Source of the DNA: JBDTSW01 sp963807385
GTDB taxonomy: Bacteria > Actinomycetota > Thermoleophilia > Solirubrobacterales > 70-9
Assembly: GCA_963807385.1 (NCBI GenBank)
Contig: CAWEBQ010000002.1
Location: forward strand, 806,001 to 870,000
Direction of reading: 5' to 3'
DNA: 64,000 bases
Made by a program: the position numbers and the translations under genes. The notes beneath the pieces were generated by a model. The model did no database searches and was not told the origin of the DNA. It saw only the letters and a list, made by a program, of their open reading frames with translations. Shown here piece by piece: positions 8,217 to 16,612 of this stretch (its first letter is position 1; each line of letters starts with the position of its first letter).

Positions 8217-9283
8217 CGACGGGCCCGCTGCACGTGACGGCGGGTGACGTCGACGGGCGTCGGGCATCCGAGCAGGGTGAGCCCGAGCTCGATCTCGGCC
8301 TTCATCAGCTCGAGGACCTGTCGCGCGCCGGCCTCGCCTCCGACCGCGAGGCCCCACAGCGCGGGCCTCCCCACGAGCACGGCATCGGCTCCCAGCGCGA
8401 GCGCGGTCAGAACGTCACCCCCGCGCCGCACGCCGCCGTCCATCAGCACGGGCACCCGGTCCGCCACGGCGTCCGCCACGTCGGCCAGCACGTCGATCGT
8501 CGCGGGAACGCCATCGAGCTGGCGCCCTCCGTGGTTGGAGACGATCACCCCGGCCGCCCCCGCCTCGATCGCGAGCTCGGCGTCCGCGGGGGCCATCAGC
8601 CCCTTGAGCAGGATCGGCAGCTCGCAACCCTCGACCAGCGCCGCGAGGCTGTCCCAATCCAGCGAGGGATCGACCAGGTCGAAGACCTCCTTGGGTGTCA
8701 GCGGAACGTCCGAGCCCACGGCGGCCTGAACGGCGGGCGCGGAGTGCTGTGTCTTCACGCCGGTACGCAGGTCGCGCTCGCGACGGCCCGCCCGCGGCGC
8801 ATCGACGGTGAGCGCGATGGCGGAAAAGCCCCCCTCGACGGCCTCGGCGATGATTGCCTCGGTCACCGCCCGGTCGCTGAAGCAGTAGAGCTGGAGCCAG
8901 CGCTCGGTGTCCGGCGCCGCCTCGGCCACACTGGCGGGCGTTGCGGTGGCGATCGTGGACAGGCACATGGCGGTGCCCGCCGCTCCGGCCGCGCGCGCCA
9001 TCCCCTCCTCCCCGTCAGGATGGGCGGCGCGCTGGAAGGCCACGGGGGCCACGAGGAGCGGCATGGAGAGGCGACTGCCGAAGAGCTCGACCGACGGGTC
9101 CACTCCCGAGACGTCGACCAGCACCCGCGGGATCAGCTCCCAATCGGCGAACGCCTCGACGTTCCGTCGCAGCGTCCGCTCATCCGCCGCCCCGCCCGCG
9201 AAATAGCCGAGAGGCCCTGGCTTGAGAGTCTCGGCTGCCAGGGCCTCGTAGTCGGCGACGTTGATCGGCTCCGGGGCGCTCAC
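8213..9283 (-). CDS. FMN-dependent alpha-hydroxy-acid oxidase/dehydrogenase
   Basis: The 356-residue TIM-barrel protein belongs to the lactate/glycolate oxidase family. Visible signatures are PLLVAPVAFQRAAHPDGE, LQLYCFSDRAVTEAII, LTVDAPRAGRRERD, the Lys in ILLKGLM that contacts FMN, the catalytic-base motif SNHGGRQLDG, and the phosphate-binding VLMDGGVRRGGDVL. It oxidises an L-2-hydroxy acid with FMN; whether it is an oxidase, monooxygenase or dehydrogenase cannot be told from the motifs. The GTG start is 7 bases after TAGGCT. Its stop overlaps the reconstructed crcB start, so the two form an operon. Confidence 0.87.
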   Translation of the reverse strand: MSAPEPINVADYEALAAETLKPGPLGYFAGGAADERTLRRNVEAFADWELIPRVLVDVSGVDPSVELFGSRLSMPLLVAPVAFQRAAHPDGEEGMARAAGAAGTAMCLSTIATATPASVAEAAPDTERWLQLYCFSDRAVTEAIIAEAVEGGFSAIALTVDAPRAGRRERDLRTGVKTQHSAPAVQAAVGSDVPLTPKEVFDLVDPSLDWDSLAALVEGCELPILLKGLMAPADAELAIEAGAAGVIVSNHGGRQLDGVPATIDVLADVADAVADRVPVLMDGGVRRGGDVLTALALGADAVLVGRPALWGLAVGGEAGARQVLELMKAEIELGLTLLGCPTPVDVTRRHVQRARR

Positions 9284-9290
9284 GCGGCGA

Positions 9291-9296
9291 AGCCTA
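9291..9296 (-). promoter_or_regulatory. -10 hexamer TAGGCT before the hydroxy-acid oxidase
   Basis: TAGGCT ends 7 bases before the GTG at 9283, consistent with a leaderless transcript for the oxidase-crcB operon. Confidence 0.4.
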
Positions 9297-9307
9297 TTTC
9301 GACGGCG

Positions 9308-11392
9308 TTAGCCGGGGAAATGAACTATGGGGATGATCAGGATCGCGACGATGTTCGCGACCTTGATCATGGGGTTGATCGCCGGGCCCGCCGTGTCCTT
9401 GTAGGGATCGCCGACCGTGTCTCCGGTCACCGACGCGGCGTGGGCCTCGGAGCCCTTGCCGCCGTGGGCGCCGTCCTCGATCAGCTTCTTGGCGTTGTCC
9501 CAGGCGCCACCGCCGGCCGTCATTGAGATCGCCATGAAGAGGCCGACCACGATGACGCCGATCAGCAGGCCGCCCAGGGCGTCCACGCTCCAGATACCGA
9601 CGAGCACCGGGACGATGATCGGGATCAGCGACGGAAGGATCATTTCGCGCTGGGCCGTCGCCGTGACGATCGCCACGGTCTCGCCGTAGTCCGGCTTCTC
9701 CGTGCCGTCCATGATCCCGGGCTTCTCGCGGAACTGCTTTCGCACCTGCTCCACGACCTGCCCGCCGGCGCGGCCGACGGCTTCGATCGCGAGCGCCGCG
9801 AACAGGTACACCATGATGCCGCCGATCAGGAGACCGATCAGGACCTCCGGCGTCGAGAGGTTGAACAGGGTGTCGAGGCTGAACCCGGCGGGCGCCTCCT
9901 CGAGCAGCTCGATCTTGAACGCCGCGAACAGGACGAGCGCAGCGAGGGCAGCGGAGCCGATCGCGTAGCCCTTGGTGACCGCCTTGGTCGTGTTGCCGAC
10001 CGCGTCGAGCGGGTCGGTGACGTTGCGAACGTCCTCGGGCAACTCCGCCATCTCCGCGATGCCGCCGGCGTTGTCCGTGATCGGGCCGAACGCGTCCAGC
10101 GCCACGATCAGGCCGGTCAGGGAGAGCTGGGCGACGACCGCAATCGCGATGCCGTAGATCCCGGCGAGCTCGTTCGCGACGAAGATCGCCGCCGCGAGCA
10201 GGATGACCGGCAGCGCTGTGGACTGAAAGCCCTGCGCGAGTCCCTGGATGATGTTGGTCGCGTGCCCGGTCTCCGACGCCTTGGCGATCGTGCGCACCGG
10301 ACGGAAGCGGGTCGACGTGTAGTAGTCGGTGATCACGAACAGACCGCCCGTGACGATGATCCCGATCAGGGCGCAGAACCACAGGTCGGTGACGCTGACC
10401 CCGCCGGCGGCGACCTCGCCGAACCCCAGCGAGAGCGGCTCACTCATCAGCCAGTCGGTGATCGGGTAGAAGGCTGCGGCCGAGATCAGGCCGGAGATCA
10501 GCACTCCACGGTAGAGCGCCCCCTCGACCCTGTCCGTTGAGGTCCGGACCGCGAGGGCGCCGATGATCGACGCGATGATCGCGACGCCGCCCAGGACGAG
10601 CGGGAAGAGCGAGACCTCACGCGCGTACTCCGGGAAGGTGAGGACTCCCAGGAGCATCACGGCGACGGTGGTAACCGCGTACGTCTCGAACAAGTCGGCA
10701 GCCATGCCCGCGCAGTCGCCGACGTTGTCGCCGACGTTGTCTGCGATCACGGCGGGGTTACGCGGGTCGTCCTCGGGGATCCCAGCCTCGACCTTGCCGA
10801 CGAGGTCGGCGCCGACGTCGGCGGCCTTGGTGAAGATTCCGCCGCCCAGCCGGGCGAAGACGGAGATGAGCGAGCCGCCGAAGCCGAGACCGATCAGGGC
10901 GTCCACGGCCTCCTTGTCGGTCTGGTCGGCGAGTACGAGGATGCCGAAGTACCCGGCGACGCCCAGCAGCGCGAGGCCGACGACCAACAGGCCCGTGACC
11001 GAGCCGCCCTTGAAGGCGACGTCGAGGGCGGGGGGCACGCCGCCGCGGGCGGCCTCGGCCACCCTGGCGTTCGAGCGCACCGAGACGTTCATCCCGATGA
11101 AGCCGGCAGCCCCGGAGAGCGCACCACCGATCACGAAGCCGATGCCGGTGGCGACGTCCTGGAGCAGCGCGATCAGGATCGCGAGAGGGATGGCGACCAG
11201 CGCGATGATCATGTACTGGCGGTTCAGGTAGGCCTTGGCGCCCTCCTGCACGGCGCCGGAGATCTCCTGCATTCGGTCGTTGCCGGGCGACTTCGCCATC
11301 AGGCGCTGGGTCACGAGCGCGCCGTAAAGGACGGCCGCACCGGCGCACACCAGCGCGATCAGAACGCCGTAGTCGGTCAGGAAATCGGTCAA
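9308..11392 (-). CDS. hppA: K+-independent proton-pumping pyrophosphatase
   Basis: The 694-residue integral membrane protein of about 16 helices couples PPi hydrolysis to H+ export. Seen in order are the PPi/Mg site DVGADLVGKVEAGIPEDDPR, the second acidic motif DNVGDNVGDCAGMAADLFE, VITDYYTSTRFRPV, and the C-terminal TAGGGAWDNAKKLIEDG. The sequence GNTTKAVTKG carries Lys where K+-dependent enzymes have Ala, so this is the K+-independent class. The TTG start is supported by GGAGG 9 bases upstream. The gene stands alone on the minus strand between the oxidase and the DUF1844 gene. A PPi-type phosphofructokinase lies at 47713-48738. Confidence 0.95.
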   Translation of the reverse strand: MTDFLTDYGVLIALVCAGAAVLYGALVTQRLMAKSPGNDRMQEISGAVQEGAKAYLNRQYMIIALVAIPLAILIALLQDVATGIGFVIGGALSGAAGFIGMNVSVRSNARVAEAARGGVPPALDVAFKGGSVTGLLVVGLALLGVAGYFGILVLADQTDKEAVDALIGLGFGGSLISVFARLGGGIFTKAADVGADLVGKVEAGIPEDDPRNPAVIADNVGDNVGDCAGMAADLFETYAVTTVAVMLLGVLTFPEYAREVSLFPLVLGGVAIIASIIGALAVRTSTDRVEGALYRGVLISGLISAAAFYPITDWLMSEPLSLGFGEVAAGGVSVTDLWFCALIGIIVTGGLFVITDYYTSTRFRPVRTIAKASETGHATNIIQGLAQGFQSTALPVILLAAAIFVANELAGIYGIAIAVVAQLSLTGLIVALDAFGPITDNAGGIAEMAELPEDVRNVTDPLDAVGNTTKAVTKGYAIGSAALAALVLFAAFKIELLEEAPAGFSLDTLFNLSTPEVLIGLLIGGIMVYLFAALAIEAVGRAGGQVVEQVRKQFREKPGIMDGTEKPDYGETVAIVTATAQREMILPSLIPIIVPVLVGIWSVDALGGLLIGVIVVGLFMAISMTAGGGAWDNAKKLIEDGAHGGKGSEAHAASVTGDTVGDPYKDTAGPAINPMIKVANIVAILIIPIVHFPG

Positions 11393-11480
11393 GTCTTCAG
11401 TCCTCCGTGGGCTTCTTCAATAGGAACGGCCGAGGGGCCCCGGCCGAAAGCGGCGGGAAGGTTAGCGGGCTAGCGTTCGG

Positions 11481-11882
11481 CTAGGCGCCGGGCGGCGTCC
11501 ACAGCCCCGGTCCCTTGGGCCGCTCGGGCTCGCTCGGCGTCTTAGGGGCCGGCGCCTCGGGGGCGTCACCGCCAGCGTGCTGGGCGTAGAGGATCTGCAG
11601 CTCCGAGAGTGCGTTTCGGACCTGCCCCTGCGGCTCCGGTTCCAGCAGCTCGACCAGCGAGCGGACCGCATCGATCCCGATCCGGGCCTGGTCGAGGTCG
11701 CGCTCGTCCTCCTTACCGATCCGGCGCGCCGTCAGGTTGATGAGGGTGACAACGCTCTCGAGCAGGACGTCCTGCACACGGACGTCGCGCAGCCCCTCCT
11801 CGATTCGGCGCCGCAGCTCGGCCTCGTCAACAGGCTCCTCGGGCGCGGCGCCCGGAGGCTGGGGTGTCTCCTCGTCGCTCAT
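11481..11882 (-). CDS. DUF1844 protein
   Basis: The 133-residue protein has a central helical DUF1844 domain (VQDVLLESVVTLINLTARRI, then DLDQARIGIDAVRSLVELL) flanked by acidic/Pro-rich termini. The family is widespread in Actinobacteria with no assigned biochemical role. The ATG at 11882 is preferred over the GTG two codons earlier because TAGATT lies 9 bases before it. That hexamer overlaps the stop codon of the GCS2 gene upstream. Confidence 0.85.
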   Translation of the reverse strand: MSDEETPQPPGAAPEEPVDEAELRRRIEEGLRDVRVQDVLLESVVTLINLTARRIGKEDERDLDQARIGIDAVRSLVELLEPEPQGQVRNALSELQILYAQHAGGDAPEAPAPKTPSEPERPKGPGLWTPPGA

Positions 11883-11891
11883 TCGCACCCA

Positions 11892-11897
11892 AATCTA
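11892..11897 (-). promoter_or_regulatory. -10 hexamer TAGATT before the DUF1844 gene
   Basis: TAGATT lies 9 bases before the ATG at 11882 and contains the stop codon of the preceding gene. Confidence 0.35.
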
Positions 11898-13082
11898 GTC
11901 GGCGGGTGTCGAGACGGCGTCGGGCGCGTACGTTTTCCGCGTCTCGGCGACCGAATCTCGATAGACGTCCGGGATCGTCGCCCCCGCCTCGAGGGAGTCC
12001 CGTGCCCTCTGCGTCCCGTTGCGGACGGGCAGGTCGGCGTCAATCCCGAGCTCGGATCGTGCCGGGGCCGTCCACTCGAGGAGCCGCTCGACCGCGGCCT
12101 CGGTGGCGATCTCCTCGCGGCGGTCCCAGTCGATCATCTTCCCGTCCATCCCCCACCTGATTGCCCGCCAGAGGTTCTCCTCCACCTCGCGGCCGCGCAG
12201 CGGCTCCGGAAGGCTGCCTTCGGAGTGATCCATGGCCGCCTGGGCGATACAGGCGGAGATCAGCCCGGCCAGCGCGAACGAATCGGTGCCGCTCGCCTGC
12301 GCGTCGCAGATCCGAAGCTCAACCGTGCCGAACGCGTGGTGCGGCCGGACGCTCCACCACAGCTGCGTCGACTCGACGACGGAGTTGGTCGCTGCCAGCG
12401 CATCGATGAAGTCCGCGTATGTCGCGTAGTCGCCGAACGGCTCGTGGATCCCGCAGCGCGGGAACGTGCGCGTGAAGATCTCGGTTCGCACCGAGGCGAG
12501 GCCGGTGTCGAGTCCATCGAGGAAGGGCGAGTTCGCGGACGCCGCGAGCAGCTCCGGGAGCACACCTCGGAGGTGGTCGCAGACGGCGATCGCGCGATCG
12601 GCGCCCTGCACGCCCATGTGGACATGCATGCTCCAGGTGTTGTTTCGCTGAGCGACCCAACGGAGCTCGTCCCGCAGCCGGTTGTAGTGGACGGTGTCGA
12701 TGATGCGCTGATCAAGGTAGTTGGCCCACGGATGCGTCCCCATCGCGGCGAGGTCCATGCCGAGTGCGCCGGCCAGGGCGAAGAGCCGATTGCGGCGGTC
12801 GCGCTGCCGCTCCACCGCCTCGCGGAACCCCACGCCGCGGCCCGAGCGGATCTCGATCTCGGAGTCGATCAGCTCGCCCGCAGCCGCCTCCGCCAGGGCC
12901 TCGTCGCGCAGGCAGCCGGCGTAGAGCTCCTCGAAGCCGTGGACCAGCTCCAGGGTCTCGGGATCGACGATCGCGAACTCCTCCTCGAGCCCGACGGTGA
13001 AGTCCGTGGAGGCGTCGAAGATCTCCCGGGTCCGCTCCCGGTCGAGGCTCGGTGACAGGGCGTCCGCGCCGCTCTCAGCCAT
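11895..13082 (-). CDS. Carboxylate-amine ligase, GCS2/YbdK family
   Basis: The 395-residue protein is of the glutamate-cysteine ligase 2 family. It shows FTVGLEEEFAIVDPETLELV near residue 28, IDSEIEIRSGRG, AMGTHPWANY, the His-rich NNTWSMHVHMGVQG, and a C-terminal ELRICDAQ segment. Members make gamma-glutamyl amides such as gamma-glutamylcysteine from Glu, Cys and ATP, although many YbdK homologues have weak activity and unknown true substrates. It sits 11 bases downstream of rex, so a redox or thiol link is plausible, but the physiological product is inference. Confidence 0.87.
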   Translation of the reverse strand: MAESGADALSPSLDRERTREIFDASTDFTVGLEEEFAIVDPETLELVHGFEELYAGCLRDEALAEAAAGELIDSEIEIRSGRGVGFREAVERQRDRRNRLFALAGALGMDLAAMGTHPWANYLDQRIIDTVHYNRLRDELRWVAQRNNTWSMHVHMGVQGADRAIAVCDHLRGVLPELLAASANSPFLDGLDTGLASVRTEIFTRTFPRCGIHEPFGDYATYADFIDALAATNSVVESTQLWWSVRPHHAFGTVELRICDAQASGTDSFALAGLISACIAQAAMDHSEGSLPEPLRGREVEENLWRAIRWGMDGKMIDWDRREEIATEAAVERLLEWTAPARSELGIDADLPVRNGTQRARDSLEAGATIPDVYRDSVAETRKTYAPDAVSTPAD

Positions 13083-13093
13083 GGTCTGGGTCG

Positions 13094-13765
13094 TCAGGCC
13101 AGGTAGAAGTAGAGCGCGTAGAGCAGGTCGACCGCAGGGCTCGAGGTGTGGACTGTCACCTCTGGCGGCACGCTTAGAAGCTGCTCGGAATAGTTGAAGA
13201 TGATCTTCACGCCCGCGGCGACGAGGCGGTCAGCGACCTCCTGGGCAGCGGACGCCGGCACGGCGAGGACCCCGACGACCACCTCCTCTGAGGCGACGAC
13301 CTCCTCGAGATCGTCGAAGGCCAGCACAGGCGTTCCGCCCAGCTCACGGCCGACCTGGTCAGGATCGACGTCGAAGATCGCGACGACCTGGAACCCGTGG
13401 TCGGCGAAGATGTCCGAGCTGGCGATCGCCTGCCCGAGGTGGCCGGCACCGAACAACGCGATGTTGTGCTGGCCGGAGGTCCGCAGGATCTTGCGGATCT
13501 CCTCGACGAGCCCCTCGACCTTGTAGCCAACGCCGCGCTTGCCGAACTTCCCGAACCCGGACAGGTCGCGCCTGATCTGAGTGGAGTTGATGTGTGTGTA
13601 CTCGGCCAGCTCCTGAGAGGAGATCGTCTCCTTGCCCATCTTCCTGGCCTGGATCAGCACCTGCAGGTAGCGTGAGAGCCTGGCGGCCACGCCGAGCGAG
13701 AGACGCTCACCGTCCATCGGAAGGTCGCTGCTTACGGCCTCCACGGCCCCGGGCTCGACGGTCAT
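13094..13765 (-). CDS. rex: Redox-sensing transcriptional repressor Rex
   Basis: The 223-residue protein has an N-terminal winged-helix DNA-binding domain (RLSRYLQVLIQARKMG, then SQELAEYTHINSTQIRRDLS). A Rossmann NAD(H) domain follows with NIALFGAGHLGQAIASS (about residue 100) and FDVDPDQVG. The C-terminal swapped helix ends in VDLLYALYFYLA. Rex senses the NADH/NAD+ ratio and releases its operators when NADH is high. TACCCT lies 6 bases before the ATG, so its mRNA is probably leaderless. No TTGTGAA-type Rex palindrome was noticed in the window. The GCS2 gene follows after 11 bases. Confidence 0.95.
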   Translation of the reverse strand: MTVEPGAVEAVSSDLPMDGERLSLGVAARLSRYLQVLIQARKMGKETISSQELAEYTHINSTQIRRDLSGFGKFGKRGVGYKVEGLVEEIRKILRTSGQHNIALFGAGHLGQAIASSDIFADHGFQVVAIFDVDPDQVGRELGGTPVLAFDDLEEVVASEEVVVGVLAVPASAAQEVADRLVAAGVKIIFNYSEQLLSVPPEVTVHTSSPAVDLLYALYFYLA

Positions 13766-13771
13766 TGGCTC

Positions 13772-13777
13772 AGGGTA
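13772..13777 (-). promoter_or_regulatory. -10 hexamer TACCCT before rex
   Basis: TACCCT ends 6 bases before the ATG at 13765, placing the transcription start on or next to the start codon. Confidence 0.45.
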
Positions 13778-13790
13778 CCCGTCGGGAGCC

Positions 13791-14030
13791 TCACGGTCGC
13801 AGGGTCCTCCACAGCGCTGACCGGTCGAGCGCGAGCTCGCTCACGATCCTGCCGTCGATCTCAACCACCGGGATGCGCTCGAGAAAGGCCTTCAGCAGCC
13901 GGTCGTCCGACTCGATGTCCACCTGCTCGAGCTCGAACGGAGCCAGCTCCTCGCGCATGGCCTCGATCGCCGCGAGCGCCTCGTCGCACAGGTGGCACCC
14001 AGGGCGCCCGTAGAACCTCAGTTGCCGCAC
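13791..14030 (-). CDS. Glutaredoxin-like thiol protein
   Basis: The 79-residue thioredoxin-fold protein is of the glutaredoxin-like (DUF836) type. It opens with LRFYGRPGCHLCDEAL carrying the redox pair Cys-His-Leu-Cys, has the cis-Pro motif ERIPVVEIDG, and is the family's usual length. It probably shuttles electrons to a small protein target; the low-molecular-weight thiol partner is unknown. The GTG start at 14030 has no clear ribosome binding site. It lies upstream of rex on the same strand with a 25-base gap. Confidence 0.85.
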   Translation of the reverse strand: MRQLRFYGRPGCHLCDEALAAIEAMREELAPFELEQVDIESDDRLLKAFLERIPVVEIDGRIVSELALDRSALWRTLRP

Positions 14031-14064
14031 ACCACAAGGATCGCCGATCGTGCGTAACGGCTGA

Positions 14065-14451
14065 CGGCGCCAAGGGACTGGGGGATACGAACGGACACGA
14101 AAGGGGACGCCGGGGGGCGCCGAAGCCCTGGCGCGATCCGGCTTCGCCCGCCTGCGCTACGACTGCAAGCAGGGGAATGGCGAACTGAGCCTGCGCAACA
14201 CAACCGGCGGCCTGCTGGGGATCCTGGTCGACAGCGCCAAGGACGGAATCGCCTCCTCACCGACGACGGCCCAGCCCGACGAGACCGAGGTGATCGACAC
14301 GACGCCAGGGCTGCAGCGGGACCGAGTGATCGCAACCGCCCAGGACAACGAGTGTCATCGGCTGATGGTCGCCGTCGTGACGATTCGCCACGGCACCCTG
14401 AACGGCGAGCCCGTATGTCAGATCACATCGATGACCGCGTTCAGGAGCTGA
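14065..14451 (+). pseudogene. C-terminal remnant of an unidentified protein, no start codon
   Basis: A frame opens after a TGA at 14062 and runs to the TGA at 14449-14451. It encodes protein-like sequence (RLRYDCKQGNGELSLRN, then GLLGILVDSAKDG and CHRLMVAVVTIRHG) with an Asp-Cys and two later Cys. It has no ATG, GTG or TTG until deep inside. It fills the gap between the divergent glutaredoxin gene and the end of tsaD, overlapping tsaD by 11 bases. I read it as the tail of a gene whose 5' part was lost. I do not recognise the family, and non-coding sequence open by high GC is possible. Confidence 0.45.
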
Positions 14452-15427
14452 CGGCGTCCCAGGAGAGGTAGGCGGGGTAGGGGGTGGCTTCGACGAACCG
14501 AGCCCCGGAGGCGATCATCGCGGCGTTGTCGGTGCACAGCTCGGGCGCCACGAGCTTCAGCTTCAGCCCGCGCTCTTCGCAGACCCCGGCAACACGGTCG
14601 CGGAGCGGGCCGTTGGCGGCCACCCCGCCGCCAAGTGCCACCGCTGGCCAGTCGCCCTCGTCCAGTGCCCGCTCCACCCTCGAGGCCAGCTGCGCCACGA
14701 TCGCGGCCTGGTAGCTGGCCGCGAGGTCGGCCTTCCGGCGCTCGGACTCCTCGGGGCCGAGGTCGCGAGTCTTGTAGAGCAGCGCGGTCTTTACGCCGGA
14801 GAAGGAGAAGTCGAGCGGGGCGTCCGAGCGCATGCCGCGCGGAAGGTCGAACGCATCCGGGCCCCCCTGCGCCGCGAGGCGTTCGATCGCCGGGCCGCCC
14901 GGGTATCCCAGCCCGAGGAGCCTCGCCGCCTTGTCGAGGGCCTCGCCGGCAGCGTCGTCGAGCGTCTGCCCCAGCGTCTCGTACCCGGCGTGGGAGCGGA
15001 CCCCCGCCAGCAGGGTGTGGCCCCCGCTCGCGATCAGGCACAGGAACGGAGGATCGAGGGGATCGGGCTCGAGGAAGTTCGCGGCCACGTGCCCCTGGAG
15101 GTGGTCCACGCCCACGAGCGGTTTGCGCGTCGCGGCGGCCAGTGCCTTGGCCGTGCTCACCCCGACCAGCAGGGCCCCGATCAGGCCCGGCTTTCGCGTC
15201 ACCGCGAGTGCCTCGACATCGCCGAGGCCCACCCCTGCACCATCGAGCGCCTGGTCCACGATGGCGTTGATCAACCGCAGGTGGTGGCGTGAGGCGACCT
15301 CGGGGACGACGCCGCCGAACCGCTCGTGCACGGCGGCCTGCGAGGAGATCACATTCGAGAGGATCACGCCCTCAGCGACGACGGCCGCGCACGTGTCATC
15401 GCAGGACGTCTCGATCGCGAGGATCAA
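14441..15427 (-). CDS. tsaD: tRNA N6-adenosine threonylcarbamoyltransferase TsaD
   Basis: TsaD moves the threonylcarbamoyl group onto A37 of ANN-decoding tRNAs (t6A). The protein starts ILAIETSCDDTCAAV and has the metal-binding ASRHHLRLINAIVDQ and VGVDHLQGHVAANF segments. ASGGHTLL, the Gly-rich LGLGYPGGPAIERLA, LGGGVAANGPLRDRV and the nucleotide-contacting CTDNAAMIA follow. I place the start at TTG 15427, which overlaps the rimI stop (TTGA) and gives the family's normal N-terminus. The ATG at 15454 adds nine residues and overlaps rimI by 31 bases. It is last in fmdB-udg-tsaE-tsaB-rimI-tsaD. Confidence 0.95.
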   Translation of the reverse strand: MILAIETSCDDTCAAVVAEGVILSNVISSQAAVHERFGGVVPEVASRHHLRLINAIVDQALDGAGVGLGDVEALAVTRKPGLIGALLVGVSTAKALAAATRKPLVGVDHLQGHVAANFLEPDPLDPPFLCLIASGGHTLLAGVRSHAGYETLGQTLDDAAGEALDKAARLLGLGYPGGPAIERLAAQGGPDAFDLPRGMRSDAPLDFSFSGVKTALLYKTRDLGPEESERRKADLAASYQAAIVAQLASRVERALDEGDWPAVALGGGVAANGPLRDRVAGVCEERGLKLKLVAPELCTDNAAMIASGARFVEATPYPAYLSWDAVSS

Positions 15428-15924
15428 GCGCGCACAGGCGCCGGCTCTAGCCACATGATCACGGCGTCCTCACCGTTGTCGTGGTAGTAGCGACGGCGGT
15501 GGCCGGCGGCACGAAAGCCAAACCGCTGGTACATGGCGATCGCACCCTGGTTGGACGTGCGGACCTCCAGCGTGTAGCGGGCCTCGGCACCCGCCTCCTC
15601 GAAGAGGCGCTCCAGCAACTGCGTCGCGACCCCCCCGCGCCGCCGGTCGGGGTCAACCGCGATGTTCATCACGTGCCAGACGTCCGCGTAGCGCGAGCAC
15701 ACGAGGTAGCCCACCATCCCCCGCTCGTCGGCTGCGGCCAGGCAGATGCCGGACGGCTTGGAGAGCTCGAGCACGAACATGGCCAGCGACCACGGGGTGC
15801 CGAACGCCCGGCGCTCGATCGCAAGCACCGCGGGCAGGTCGCTGTAGACCAGCGAGCGGACCTCGAGGCCGCTCGCGGCCGGCCAATCCTCACTTCGAAT
15901 CTGACTCTCGGCGCTGCTGCTCAC
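15424..15924 (-). CDS. rimI: Ribosomal-protein N-alpha-acetyltransferase RimI
   Basis: The 166-residue GNAT acetyltransferase has an acetyl-CoA pyrophosphate-binding motif, DPDRRRGGVATQLLERL, preceded by HVMNIAVDP, and a C-terminal MYQRFGFRAAGHRRRYY, the RimI signature. RimI-type enzymes acetylate the N-terminus of ribosomal protein S18. Genes of this type commonly lie beside tsaB and tsaD, as here. The GTG at 15924 overlaps the tsaB end by 35 bases; no later in-frame start fits. The N-terminal 20 residues before LEVRSLVYSDLP are poorly constrained. Confidence 0.9.
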   Translation of the reverse strand: MSSSAESQIRSEDWPAASGLEVRSLVYSDLPAVLAIERRAFGTPWSLAMFVLELSKPSGICLAAADERGMVGYLVCSRYADVWHVMNIAVDPDRRRGGVATQLLERLFEEAGAEARYTLEVRTSNQGAIAMYQRFGFRAAGHRRRYYHDNGEDAVIMWLEPAPVRA

Positions 15925-16612
15925 GCCACATCTCCGCGTCCGGGGGTCTCAGGTAGATCGGCTCGATTTCGCCGGGCGCCGAGGAGTCCGACTCCTCCGC
16001 GAGCGCACAGATGTCGCGCGCGGAGATCAGATTGCCCTCGTCGCCGTCGGCGAGCACGCTCGCCCCGGCGGCCTCGAGCTGACCCGCGAATCGTAGCGAG
16101 CCATCGCCCCCGCTCAGGGGACCGGGGTGGAGCGCCGCCACCCGGTGCGCGAGCTGATCCGGAGTCACCACGAACGGCGCCCACACCTCCGTGCCCGTGG
16201 GGTCGTAGAGGGCCGCGAAGGCCTGCTTGCGACGGGCGTCGATCACCGGCAAAATCGGGCGGGGGGCGCTGTCGGAACGACGAATCGCCGCCGCCAGCGC
16301 CTCGAGCGAGCCCACCGCGATGATCGGAATCCCCAGCGCCTGACGGATTCCGTGGGCGGACGCGATGCCGATCCGAAGGCCGGTGTAGGAGCCGGGGCCG
16401 ACGCCTACGGCGAGGGACGTGACCACATCCCACCCGCCCACCGCCGCCGCGGCGCCCTCCACGTGCTCGAGGAGCGCGCGCGCGTGAGCCGGCCGCTCGC
16501 CCCCTCCCGGCCCGGAGCCGTGCTCGTAGACGACCTCCCCCGCCCTCACGGCAGCGACGGTCAGACGCGGGGTGGCGGTGTCGAACCCGACGATGGCCCT
16601 GACGCCGGTCAC
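15890..16612 (-). CDS. tsaB: t6A biosynthesis protein TsaB
   Basis: TsaB is a catalytically inactive ASKHA-fold partner that dimerises with TsaD and recruits TsaE for t6A synthesis. The 240-residue protein starts with AIVGFDTATPRLTVAAV and has the family signature VGPGSYTGLRIGIASAHG followed by LPVIDARRKQAFAALYD. The GTG at 16612 overlaps the tsaE stop (GTGA). All three subunits tsaB, tsaD and tsaE are present here; tsaC, which makes threonylcarbamoyl-AMP, is not in the window. Confidence 0.93.
   Translation of the reverse strand: MTGVRAIVGFDTATPRLTVAAVRAGEVVYEHGSGPGGGERPAHARALLEHVEGAAAAVGGWDVVTSLAVGVGPGSYTGLRIGIASAHGIRQALGIPIIAVGSLEALAAAIRRSDSAPRPILPVIDARRKQAFAALYDPTGTEVWAPFVVTPDQLAHRVAALHPGPLSGGDGSLRFAGQLEAAGASVLADGDEGNLISARDICALAEESDSSAPGEIEPIYLRPPDAEMWREQQRRESDSK

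Noticed and set aside
7862..8230. Fluoride riboswitch for crcB
   Set aside because: The gene overlaps the one upstream, leaving no leader, and the fluoride aptamer core was not seen.
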